From Cytophagaceae bacterium (GTDB lineage: Bacteria; Bacteroidota; Bacteroidia; Cytophagales; Flexibacteraceae), in contig JAIXYP010000069.1 in NCBI GenBank assembly GCA_027490155.1, positions 124,001 through 188,000 of the forward strand: DNA of 64,000 nt. The letters are read 5' to 3'. The notes under the pieces are model-generated. The model did no database searches. It was not told where the DNA came from and was given only the letters and a program-made list of their open reading frames with translations. Positions 18,229 through 29,300 of this stretch are shown in pieces. Position 1 is the stretch's first letter. Each line of letters starts with the position of its first letter. A program made the position numbers and the translations under genes.

Positions 18229-21200
18229 ATGACACCATACTTTAGCACGCGGCAATTGATGCCATTTATGAAACCAATGTCCAGCCTACTTGGCCGTATT
18301 GGTTTCTTGATGCTCAGCCTTGCCTTTTTCTGGGCCACTGGTCAGGCGCAGGCACAGACAATAACAGGTTTCACACCGACCTCCGGCACAACTGGCACCA
18401 CGGTCACCATTACAGGTACAGGTTTCACTGGGGCTAGTACAGTTGCCTTCAACGGCATTGCAGGCGCCCTATTTGTCCAGGATGATTTTACAATCCTGAC
18501 CCAAGTGCCTTCTGGTGCCACCAAAGGCCTGATCTCGGTCACTGTAGGCGGCAACACGGTGTCTAGTGCTGATACTTTTTATGTAGGCCAATCCTTTCCA
18601 TCCATCACAGGCTTCACACCCGTCTCTGGTACAGTCGGTAGTAATGTCACGATCAATGGACAAAACCTCAACCTCATTGACTCCATCAGGTTTAACGGCA
18701 CAAGAGCGACTTATAACTTCCTGAATGCGACAAGCATCGTTGGCATTGTTCCAGTTGGTGCCACCACTGGCCTTATTGAGCTCTTTTACCAAGGTATCCG
18801 ATATACAAGCAGCTCTCCATATACTGTTGTCGCTGCTCCGCCTACTATCATCAGCTTTAGCCCAACTGCCGGACCTACTGGTACCACTGTATCTATCATC
18901 GGTACCAACTTTACAGGCATCACCCAGATCACGTTCAATAACGTGAATGCTCCGATCTTTACGGTCCATCGTCCAGACAGCCTCACAGTTGTCGTTCCGC
19001 CTTCTGCTACCACTGGACAGGTCAGGGTCACAACATCTGGCGGCACAAGCGGTTCACGTCAGCCCTTTCAGGTCCTTAATCCTACGGGGCCTACTATTAC
19101 CAACTTCAACCCGTTCAACGGACCAGTTGGTACAACGGTTACAATCACCGGGACCAACTTCAATGGTCTGACCACTGTGTTGTTTAACGGGACTGTCGCT
19201 TCGGTAACTAGCAGCACTAATACTCAAATCATCGTCAATGTACCGGTAGGCGCCACAACTGGCAATATTGCAGTCGTCACAACAAATGGCGTTGCAACCT
19301 CCAATTTCCCCTTCACTGTCACGACCACCGGTGCTGGTATCTGTTTTAACAACCCGAATACCAATAACATAAACCCAGTTGGCACCTGGACCTCAGTTAC
19401 GTTACAACCAGGAAATGCGTATGCGTTCACGTTCAATGCCCAGAACAATCGTACCTATAGCTTTAGCACCTGTGGTGCAACAGGCAACACGGTTATCCGG
19501 ATTTATGATCAGCGCAATACTCTCATTGTCAGCAACGATGACAATGGTCCTTACTGCCTTGGTAGTGCGGCCTCTATCGATTTCACACCAACGACACCTG
19601 GTCAGTACCGAGTGCTAGTTACTGAGTCTCCCTGTATAGCTTTAACGGGTACCGTTACGTTCCAGCACCGTGTTGGTGCTGTTACAACCACCCCTAGCCT
19701 TACGAATTTCTTGCCAACATCAGGCCCTGTTGGTACAGTAGTTTCACTTGTAGGTACCAACCTAACCCAGATCACCTCTGTTTTGCTAAATGGCCAGGCC
19801 TGCACTATCAGTAGCCAGACCAATACCCTGATTCTGATCACGGTGCCAGTTGGCGCCATCACAGGCACTATTCGCCTTAATTATAATGCTGGTTTCCTAA
19901 CCACAGCGCCTCAGGAGTTTACCGTAACGGCCCCAAGTGCTAGTTTTTGCTCTGCAACACCATTAAATCGTGGTACCATCACCCCAATCACAACCTATCA
20001 GACCGTCAGCGGGGCACAAGGTTCATCACCTTATTGGGACTTTGTTGCCACAGCAGGCACCACCTACACCTTCAGTACCTGCGGTTCGGTGTTCGACACC
20101 CAAATCAGGATCTATGATGCCACAAAAGCCCTCAAGGATAGTAATGACAATGACGGCCCAGTCTGCGTTGGCAATGCTGCTAGCCTAGAGTTTACGCCTA
20201 CAACCTCTGGCACCTATAGTCTTTTACTAACAGGGACCAACTGTACTGGTCTAGCCCTCGCGGCTAACTTGCGCTATCGCCTAGGTGGTGGCCTTAGCAT
20301 CAACTCTATAGCCCCAACCTCTGGTCCTGTCGGGATCAATGTTTTGGTCAAAGGAACTGGTTTCGTTGGTGTTACTGCGGTTCAGTTTGGCGGCGGGACA
20401 GTTAACGCAACATCCTACACCGTCACAACTGACTCAACTATTTCCGTTACAGTGCCCACGGGTGCAGTCACCGGAACCATCTGTGTCGTGGCAGGTACCA
20501 AATCTACATGCAGCCAACAACAATTCACGGTTATCGCGACCCCAACCTTCTGCGGACCGGCCAATATCACTTCTATCTACCCAGTCCTAACTGTCCGGAC
20601 CCTTCCGATCATTGCTGGTAGCCGCGAAGCCTATTTCTTTACCGGAGCCCTCAACACTACGTATGCCTTCAGTACGTGCGGCGTCGGAACCAATGATACT
20701 AAAATTAGGATCTATGATGCGAGTGGTGCAATCCTTGCCACCAATGATAACGACGGCCCGTATTGCACAGGCACAAAGGCAAGCATCAATTTTGCCCCAA
20801 CAATCGCTGGCGATTATTTCCTAATCGTTACAGATGCGGACTGTAATGTACTATCTGCCAACGGGGATCTGACCTACTATACCTTGCCAGTAGCAAGCGC
20901 CCCTATCATCACGGGCTTTAACCCTAACACAGGCCCAGTAGGTACTGTAGTCCGGATCCTCGGTCGTTATTTTACGAATGCGACAAATGTTAATTTCAAC
21001 GGTACTGCCGCTAGCGCCTACACTGTTATTTCGGATACTTTGATCTCGGCGACAGTTGGTACAGGCTCAACCACTGGCCGCATTAGTGTTGTTACGCCAT
21101 TTGGCTTAGGCCAGTCCACCTCCAACTTCACGGTCACGAACTGTACAAATGTCCGCATCGTCATCAATATGACCCCGCAAGGCGGCGACCAATTTAGGGT

Positions 21201-22998
21201 GTTTGGCGGCGGAGGACCTGGTGGAGGTACAACATATGTACTGGATGGTACAACTACTGTTGGCGCCACTGGCATCTTCACTGCAGCACCAGGCATCCAT
21301 ACCCTGAGGGCTACCAATGCGCAAGGTTGCTTTGCTGAGACTGCCTTCCGGAACTTTGGTGTCGTGACCTGTGGTCAACGCATTACTGGTGGTGGCACTG
21401 GGGCCGATACACTTACCTTCTACGAAGTCACCGCCCCTGCCTTGGGTGCAACATCATTGTTGTTGTTTGACCAGGGTGACGCGCCAGAACGTGGCCGTCT
21501 CTTTTACCAAGGTGCAACTGTTGCGACGGTCAATGCGTTTACCAATCCGAACAATTTGTTCTATAGCCCACGCAATGCTACCACGGGTACTGCAGTCATA
21601 GAGGTCAAAACCAGGGCTGGTTCTAGTTTTGGTGCTTGGCTCAACTGCCCAACCACTGCTGCCACGATCCAGACACTGACTGCTGGCAATCTAAATGCTT
21701 GCGGCAAACAATTGGTCCTAAGTACTTATCCTGCCCGCAGCACAAATACTGGTACTGTGATCTCGACTTTGCAAGCTGGCACAGGCCGACTGGTTCAGCT
21801 TAATATCCGGGCGCTGACCTTGGGCTTAAGTGACTCGATCATGATCTATGATGGTGCCACGGCCGCTGGTACTTTGCTTGCTAGGTTAGGTGGAGACTAC
21901 TCAACCGTAACCAACACCATCATTACCTCAACTGATACAGCCATGACGGTTGTCTATTCTGGCCTTGCTGCTGGGCGTGGTGGTTTTATATTCGACGTCA
22001 ACTGTATCCTCAATACAACTTCATCCATCGCGATGGGTACTCTCAGCAGTTCTTTGATTTGCCGCAACAGTACCATAACGATACCATTTGTACTTACAGG
22101 GCCTTTCGTTTCTCCAGATACTGTCAAGGTCGAGGTAAGCCCGACTGCCAACTTTAGCAACACCTTCGTTTTAGGCCAAGTCATCACCACCGTCCAAAAT
22201 GGTATCGTGACAGCTATCGTACCGGGCAATAGCCTACCAGGGATCTATTATGTGCGCCTTGCGAATGGCAATAGTCGTTCCAACCAGTCAAGCTTTACCG
22301 TTGTCACTTCTCCTGCCGTCCCTACAATCGCTGCTTCTGGGCCTACTGCGCTTTGCCAAGGCAACACCCTGACGCTCAGTGCCAATGCACCAGGGGTCTC
22401 TGGTTACATCTGGTCAACAGGTGCCACAACTAGTTCGATATCGGTAACAACTGCTGGTAATTATACCCTCCAGACGGTAGTAGGTAGCTGTACTAGTGCT
22501 GTCTCGGCCCCAACAATTGTCACTGTTAATCCGTCATCAGCCGTGAGCTTAGTGTTGCGCAACGATACGGTCTTTGCCATAGGCACTAGCCCAGGCGTTA
22601 CCTTCCAGTGGTCAGTTAACGGATTTGTGCAGGCTGCCATTACCACTCCATACATTGTTGCCCGTTTCGACGGTAACTATGCAGCAACTGTAACCCTCGG
22701 TACTTGTGTCACACCGTCTGCACCACTATTGGTAGTCGGCCTTGCCGATGGTATCAAAGCTGGTGACCTTAAACTAGTGCCGAACCCAGCCTCAGGCCAA
22801 GTTCGCCTCCAGTTGACCACTCCTATCACAAATGCTGAAGTCGTATTGGTCAATACCCTTGGCCAAACCGTCCGTACCTACAACATCAGTACCGACGAAA
22901 CGCAAGGAGCTGAGCTTGACCTATCTGGTATCAGCGCTGGTACCTATATGGTCCATGTAGTGGGCACCTCAGTGCGTAAGGCCTTGGTCGTGAGGTAG
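18229..22998 (+). CDS. Giant T9SS-secreted protein with TIG, PPC-like, CUB-like and Ig-like modules (paralogue 1)
   Basis: A 1589-residue exported protein. A signal peptide covers residues 1-43 (ends ATGQAQAQ). There are seven TIG/IPT-type modules, each opening with P-T-x-G-P-x-G-T-x-V and continuing G-x-N/G-F. Three PPC-like modules (FSTCG, then I-R-I-Y-D, then D-N-D-G-P) alternate with the later TIG modules. A CUB-like segment (ACGKQL then DSIMIYDG), one 75-residue Ig-like module (CQGNTL then YIWSTGATTSS) and a type A sorting domain (LKLVPNPASGQVRLQL to KALVVR, about the last 80 residues) follow. T9SS cargo of this type is exported by Sec, moved across the outer membrane by T9SS and anchored or released after CTD cleavage. 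Adhesion is a reasonable guess; there is no catalytic motif. It is followed by its own terminator and a longer paralogue. ATGs at 18259, 18268 and 18277 are alternative starts. Confidence 0.9.
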   Translation: MTPYFSTRQLMPFMKPMSSLLGRIGFLMLSLAFFWATGQAQAQTITGFTPTSGTTGTTVTITGTGFTGASTVAFNGIAGALFVQDDFTILTQVPSGATKGLISVTVGGNTVSSADTFYVGQSFPSITGFTPVSGTVGSNVTINGQNLNLIDSIRFNGTRATYNFLNATSIVGIVPVGATTGLIELFYQGIRYTSSSPYTVVAAPPTIISFSPTAGPTGTTVSIIGTNFTGITQITFNNVNAPIFTVHRPDSLTVVVPPSATTGQVRVTTSGGTSGSRQPFQVLNPTGPTITNFNPFNGPVGTTVTITGTNFNGLTTVLFNGTVASVTSSTNTQIIVNVPVGATTGNIAVVTTNGVATSNFPFTVTTTGAGICFNNPNTNNINPVGTWTSVTLQPGNAYAFTFNAQNNRTYSFSTCGATGNTVIRIYDQRNTLIVSNDDNGPYCLGSAASIDFTPTTPGQYRVLVTESPCIALTGTVTFQHRVGAVTTTPSLTNFLPTSGPVGTVVSLVGTNLTQITSVLLNGQACTISSQTNTLILITVPVGAITGTIRLNYNAGFLTTAPQEFTVTAPSASFCSATPLNRGTITPITTYQTVSGAQGSSPYWDFVATAGTTYTFSTCGSVFDTQIRIYDATKALKDSNDNDGPVCVGNAASLEFTPTTSGTYSLLLTGTNCTGLALAANLRYRLGGGLSINSIAPTSGPVGINVLVKGTGFVGVTAVQFGGGTVNATSYTVTTDSTISVTVPTGAVTGTICVVAGTKSTCSQQQFTVIATPTFCGPANITSIYPVLTVRTLPIIAGSREAYFFTGALNTTYAFSTCGVGTNDTKIRIYDASGAILATNDNDGPYCTGTKASINFAPTIAGDYFLIVTDADCNVLSANGDLTYYTLPVASAPIITGFNPNTGPVGTVVRILGRYFTNATNVNFNGTAASAYTVISDTLISATVGTGSTTGRISVVTPFGLGQSTSNFTVTNCTNVRIVINMTPQGGDQFRVFGGGGPGGGTTYVLDGTTTVGATGIFTAAPGIHTLRATNAQGCFAETAFRNFGVVTCGQRITGGGTGADTLTFYEVTAPALGATSLLLFDQGDAPERGRLFYQGATVATVNAFTNPNNLFYSPRNATTGTAVIEVKTRAGSSFGAWLNCPTTAATIQTLTAGNLNACGKQLVLSTYPARSTNTGTVISTLQAGTGRLVQLNIRALTLGLSDSIMIYDGATAAGTLLARLGGDYSTVTNTIITSTDTAMTVVYSGLAAGRGGFIFDVNCILNTTSSIAMGTLSSSLICRNSTITIPFVLTGPFVSPDTVKVEVSPTANFSNTFVLGQVITTVQNGIVTAIVPGNSLPGIYYVRLANGNSRSNQSSFTVVTSPAVPTIAASGPTALCQGNTLTLSANAPGVSGYIWSTGATTSSISVTTAGNYTLQTVVGSCTSAVSAPTIVTVNPSSAVSLVLRNDTVFAIGTSPGVTFQWSVNGFVQAAITTPYIVARFDGNYAATVTLGTCVTPSAPLLVVGLADGIKAGDLKLVPNPASGQVRLQLTTPITNAEVVLVNTLGQTVRTYNISTDETQGAELDLSGISAGTYMVHVVGTSVRKALVVR

Positions 22999-23035
22999 GG
23001 CTTCCCTTTTTAACAAATAGATTCACTTCAATACA

Positions 23036-23073
23036 CAAAGTCCTGACTTGCTAACTACAGGTCAGGACTTTTG
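23036..23073 (+). terminator. Terminator after giant cargo gene 1
   Basis: AAAGTCCTGAC pairs with GTCAGGACTTT across a 13-base loop and runs into TTTTG. It is homologous in sequence to the hairpin after paralogue 2 (29835-29870). Confidence 0.85.
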
Positions 23074-23376
23074 TCATTAGAGGTAGCTAAATCATTACCC
23101 TAATCAATCGGCGATTTATCATACTAACCCACTAAATCAGAAGCTTAATTATTGCTGCCAAAGGTGGTGCACCCCGATCAGCAATAGTTTCGAGGCCCTA
23201 AAGTGGATATTGGTTTCACAACCAATAAAATGTAATAGTTGGGCACAGTTGTTGCCTAGCATGACAAGCTATATGTTAAGGAGTCATTAAGTATGTTGAC
23301 TTTCGCAACCATTATCTTTTGCAATAGCACTAATGTCCGCATGTTATTAACTAAATCAGTCGGATGACATTTTATC

Positions 23377-23384
23377 TACCTTTG
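23377..23384 (+). promoter_or_regulatory. -7-like TACCTTTG element just before giant cargo gene 2
   Basis: TACCTTTG ends 5 bases before ATG 23390, the same spacing as in paralogue 1. ATG 23393 follows immediately, and the next in-frame Met is inside the signal peptide core. A start site 4-6 bases downstream of the element would give a leaderless or nearly leaderless mRNA. Confidence 0.5.
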
Positions 23385-23389
23385 TATCC

Positions 23390-26300
23390 ATGATGCCAAT
23401 TCTAAACCCGCAAATTTTTTTAAGACTCCAAAGGCCATTTTATGCCCATTTAAGGCACTTTGGTTTGATGGTTTTGTCACTGGTGCTTTTCTGTACTAGT
23501 AGCCTAGTACAGGCCCAAACAATCACAAGTTTCGCACCCACTTCTGGCTCTACTGGCACAACAGTTACTATCAGGGGCACAGGGTTCACAGGCGCAAGTA
23601 CTGTGGCTTTTAACGGGATAACGGGTGCCCTATTTGTGCAGGATAATACCACCATACTAACCCAGGTGCCTTCTGGTGCAACAACGGGTTTGATCTCGGT
23701 CACGGTTGGTGGCAATACGGTCTTTAGCGCCACTCCGTTCAATGTGGCCCAATCTTTCCCAGTGATCACGAGTTTCACGCCAGCGACAGGGACTCCTGGT
23801 AGCAATGTGACCATCACAGGCCAGAACCTCAACCTGATCGACTCCCTTAGGTTCAATGGCAAAAGGGCTACCTACAATTTCCTTAGTGTGACCAGCATAG
23901 TTGGTGTTGTACCTGTTGGTGCCACTACTGGGCCCATCGAGCTGTTTTATCAAGGGGTTCAGTATGCTAGTAGCGGTGTTTTTACGGTTCCCACACCTCC
24001 GCCAACCATTATCTTTATTAGTCCAACTAGCGGACCTCCTGGCACTGTTGTTAGTGTAAAAGGAAGCAACTTTTTTGGTGTCACCCAAGTTACGCTCAAC
24101 AATGCAGTTGTTCCTAACTATACAGTCCATCGCCCAGATAGTATCACATTTATTGTACCGCCAACTGCTACTAGTGGCCTTGTTCGTGTTACGACTTCCG
24201 GCGGATCAGTTTCCAGTAGTTCGATTTTTCAGGTCACAAATCCGTTGGCCCCAACGATTACGAGTTTTACGCCGACCAGCGGTTTTGTGGGTACAATCGT
24301 CACCGTAAGGGGCAGCAACTTTATTGGTACTACGCAGGTTAGGATTAACGCTACAATTATTGCCAACTATACGGTTCATACTCAGGATAGCATGACGTTG
24401 ACTATTCCACCTGCGGCCTCCACAGGATTTATAAGGATTACAACTCCAAATGGTACGGCAACAAGTGCAATTGCTTTTCAGGTTTTGGTGCCAGGTCGGC
24501 CCACAATTACAAGTTTTACGCCTAGTATTGGCCAAATCGGCACTTTGGTAACGGTTAGAGGCAGTAACTTTTTAGGTCTAACCCAAGTCATGCTCAACAC
24601 CACAATAGTAACAACCTACACAGCACATCGCCAGGATAGCCTTACGTTTATCGTACCACCAACCGCTACCACAGGCGTAATTCAGATTACAAACGCAGGC
24701 GGTACTGCCACAAGCACAGTGCCCTTTCAGGTCTTTAATACAACAGGAAGGCCCACGATCACGAATTTTGCGCCATTTAATGGCCCAGTCGGTACCACAG
24801 TCACGATTAATGGAAGCAATTTTTCGGGTTTGAGTTCCGTCTTGTTTAATGGTACACCTGCCATTGTAACCAGCAGCACCAATACCCAGATAATTGTCAA
24901 TGTCCCCGTAGGTGCCACAACAGGGACCATTGTGGTTGTTACATCTGCTGGTATTGCCACCTCAACTCGGCTATTTGTGGTATCGAGTGTTGCAGCTGGT
25001 TTTTGTAGTAATTTCCCTGGCGTTAGTAACATCACGCCTTCGCTTACCTGGAGTGCATTTACCTTGCTAAGAGGCTCAGGGTATAACTTTGCCTTGAATG
25101 CACTAGCTGATCGTACTTACAGCTTTTCAACGTGCGGTTCTGGGTCAAATACCATTATCAGGATCTATGACCCAAATACCAACCTAATTGCTAGCAATGA
25201 CGATGACGGGCCGTATTGTATTGGCAATACTGCTTCTATTGACTTTACCCCTCCAGTAAGTGGGAACTACTGGGTTTATATTACTGATAGTCCATGTTTC
25301 TTGCTATCCAGACCTGGTACACTGCAGTATAAGTACAGCCAAGCCTCAGCTGTGCCAACACTTTCAAGCTTTGCGCCTACCTCAGGTCCGGTAGGCACGT
25401 CAGTTGCTTTATTTGGCACCAACTTAACCCAAATCACCTCAGCTGAGCTCAATGGTCAGACATGTGCTATCTTGAGCCAGACCGATAACTTGATTTACAT
25501 TGTTGTACCTGCAGGTGCTACTACTGGTGCTATTCGTCTCAATTATAGTGGCGGCACACTTACCACGGCTCCGCAAGACTTTATTGTCACGGCCCCAAGT
25601 GTTAGTTTTTGCACGGTAGTACCATTATCTCGTGGTACCATTACCCCAGCCTTTTCTTACCAAACAGTAAATGGCTTACAAGGATCTTCGCCTCATTGGA
25701 GTTTTGTTGCGACTGCTGGCACGACCTATACCTTTAGCACCTGCGGATCTAGCTTTGATACCCAGATCAGTATTTATGATACGCTAAGGGCTCTTAAAGA
25801 TGGCAATGATAATAATGGCCCTATTTGTGTCGGTAACGCTGCCAGCCTTGAGTTTACACCTACAATTAGTGGTACCTATAACGTGCTCCTGACGGGGGCC
25901 AACTGTACAGGCCTTCCTGGTTCAGTCAATCTGCGCTACAGGATAGGGGCTAATTTTGGGGTCGTTTCTTTTGTCCCACCCTCAGGGCCTATTGGGATAA
26001 ATGTCTCTCTTCGAGGTCGTGGATTTACAGGGCTTACCGCCGTGCAATTTGGCGGAGGTAGCGTGAACGCGCCAAACTTCAGTGTTACATCAGATAGTAC
26101 ACTGAATGTCAGGGTACCAGCTGGCGCCGTCAGTGGCTCAATTTGTATTGTGGCTGGTACCAAAACCGCTTGTAGTTCCAGTCCGTTTACGTTAACTGCA
26201 ATCCCGACATTCTGCGGTGTGGCAAATACTGGGCTGCTAAACCCCATCCTTAGTCAGCGATCAGTACCTTTAGCAAGTGGTAGCCGTCATGCGTTTCATT

Positions 26301-29300
26301 TTACAGGCACTGCTAATGCCACTTATGCCTTCAGTACCTGTGGCGTCGGCACAAGTGATACCAAGATCAGAATTTATGATGCCGCTGGTGCTGTTGTTGC
26401 CACCAATGACAACGACGGACCTTTTTGCGTAGGTAACAAGGCCAGCATTAACTTCGTACCAACCCTTTCGGGTGATTATTTTGTGCTTGTCACTGATAAT
26501 GACTGCGATGTCTTGGCAGATAATGGTGAGCTCAAGTACTCATCCTTGCCTGTCCCTAGTACGCCGATTATCACCAGCTTTAGCCCTACCTTCGGTACTG
26601 CAGGCACCATAGTCCGGATCCTAGGCCGCTATTTTACCAATGCCAGTGATGTTAGCTTTAACACCACAAGTGCCCGTGCCTTTACGATCATTTCTGACAC
26701 CTTGATCTCTGCCATCGTTGCGACTGGCACAACCACTGGTCGAGTCAGTGTGACAACGCCACTTGGCAGGGTCCAATCCACCTTCAACTTTACGGTTAAC
26801 AACTGTGCAAGCACCCGTGTCCTTTTCACGATGGCACCGCTTGGTAACAACCAGTTCCGTGTTCGCTCAACTCCCGTAGGTATAAACTTGACCTATCTGC
26901 TAGATGGCGAAATAACTGTTGATGCGACTGGTGTTTTTACCGCAGCACCTGGCACCCACATCATTAGGGCCATCAACGCCCAAGGTTGTTTTGCAGAGAG
27001 TGCATTCCGGAACTACGGTGTTGTGGCTTGCGGTCAGAGGCTCACTGGTGGAGGCACTGGTGCCGATACCTTGTCCTTCTATGAGACAACTGTTCCTAAT
27101 CAAGGTGAGACGATGTTGGTTTTGTTTGACCAAGGTGTGGTGCCATTGCGCAGCCGAATCTATTACCAAGGGGCTAGTTTTGCATTCGCTTCTCCTTCGG
27201 TCTCCAATCCGCGGAACTTATTCTACAGCCCAAACAATGCTACTAGCGGTCCTGCGGTTATCGAAGTTAGATCTAGCCTAGGTACCAGTTTTGGTGCTTG
27301 GCTCAACTGCCCTACAACTTCTGCTACTGCCCAGGCCATGATCAATGGCACCGCCAATGCTTGTGGTAAGCAACTGGTGCACAGTACCTATCCAGCCCAA
27401 AATACAACTAACGGCACCGTAAGCTCCACCATCCGGGCGGGCGCTGGTCGGATAGTCCAGCTCAATATCCGTTCCTTCGCTATTGGGGGCAGTGATACAC
27501 TCTTGATCTATGATGGGCCTTCTACGACTAGTCCTATTATGACAAAGCTGTTTGGTAGTTTTTCAACCATTAACAAGACCCACCTATCCACTGACACTGC
27601 GTTGACCATTGTTGCCAAAGCCAATTCGTTTTCAATGGGCGGCTTCATTGTCGATGTCAATTGCGTCGAAAACGCTCCACCTTCTATTGCCATGGGATCG
27701 CTAAGCAGTTCGGCAGTTTGTACGGGTGGTTCGTTTACTGTTCCATTTTCACTGATCGGGCCTTTCGTCTATCCTGACACATTGCAGGTCGAGATTAGTC
27801 AATCGGCAACCTTCGATACCCTCCTTATGATTGGTCAGGCCATTACCCGTATCAATAATGGTGCGGTGACAGCTACCTTGCCACCAGCCGCCCAGCCAGG
27901 TGCCTACTTTGTACGCATTGTTGGTGGTGTAATGAGGTCTAATCAATCCACTTTAAGTGTTGGTCCTACGCCTTCCTTGCCGACCATCAATGCCAATGGG
28001 CAGACCGCAGTTTGCCAAGGGGATACCCTTATACTTATTGCGAATGCGCCAGGGGTATCTGGTTACATTTGGTCCACCGGGGCCACAACGAGCTCCATTA
28101 AGGTGAGCGAAGCAGGTAGTTATACCCTCCAGACAGTTATTGGCACCTGTACTAGTGCAGTTTCAGCACCAACTATCGTGACCATCAACCCGACTCCTGC
28201 GCTGCCGACCATCAACGCAAATGGGCCAACTGTTTTTTGCCAAGGTGATACCCTTATACTCAGTGCCAATGCGCTAGGTGCTTCGGGAATTATTTGGTCA
28301 ACTGGTGCTACTACAAGCGCAATCAAGGTAAGTGTGGCAGGTAGTTATTCCCTCAGGACTATTGTTGGTACTTGTACTAGTGCTGTTTCGGTGCCAACAG
28401 TCGTAACCATCAATCCGACTCCTGCAATGCCAACCATTGACACAAATGGGACGACTACATTTTGCCAAGGTGATACCCTTATACTCACCGCCAATGCGCC
28501 TGGTGTTTCCGGTTACATTTGGTCCACTGGTGCTAAGACTAGTTCCATCAAGGTTAGCGCGGCGGGTAGTTATACCCTCAGGACGGTTATCGGAACTTGC
28601 ACTAGTGCGGTTTCATCTCCAACAATTGTAAGCATCAACCCGACTCCTGCGGCGCCGGCCATTAACGCAAATGGACCAACCACCTTTTGTCAAGGCGATA
28701 CCCTTATACTGAGTGCCAATGCACCTGGTGCTTCGGGGTATATCTGGTCTACAGGGGCAACTACTAGTTCCATCAAGGTTAGCGCGTCGGGCAGTTACAC
28801 CCTCAGGACTGTTGTGGGCACTTGCACTAGTGCCGTTTCGGCACCAACAATTGTAATCATCAAACCGACACCTGCTTTGCCGACGATCAATGCTAATGGA
28901 TCAACCGCCCTTTGCCAAGGGGATACCCTTATACTGAGTGCCAATGCACCCGGTGCTTCGGGGTATATCTGGTCCACTGGTGGGACGAATAGCTCCATCA
29001 AGGTTAGCGCGGCGGGTAGTTACACCCTCAGAGTTATTAACGGTAGCTGTACTAGTGCTGTTTCGGCACCAACAGTCGTGACCATCAATCCGACACCTGC
29101 TTTGCCTACTATCAATGCCAATGGATCAACCGCCCTTTGCCAAGGGGATACCCTTATTCTGAGTGCCATTGCACCTGGTGCTTCGGGGTATATCTGGTCC
29201 ACTGGTAGGACGACTAGCTCAATCAAGGTTAGCGCGGCGGGCAGTTACACCCTCAGGGTTATTAACGGTAGCTGTACTAGTGCTGTTTCGGCACCAACAG

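Larger units (their letters stand above)
22999..23389. other. Intergenic region between the two giant paralogues, 391 bp
   Basis: Holds the terminator at 23036-23073 and, at its right end, the TACCTTTG element of paralogue 2. The middle (about 23080-23340) is AT-richer than the flanking genes and shows no ORF, RNA gene or strong repeat. Confidence 0.5.

Noticed and set aside
23440-23862. 140-codon minus-strand ORF inside the giant cargo gene
   Set aside because: Antisense shadow of a coding repeat region with Val/Thr/Pro-rich translation typical of reverse-read TIG modules; no independent start signal or domain.
28120-29226. Regularly spaced minus-strand ORFs, and a CRISPR-like look of the 225-bp array
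   Set aside because: They are reverse readings of the Ig-like repeats. Unit size, lack of short conserved repeats with unique spacers, and in-frame coding rule out CRISPR.
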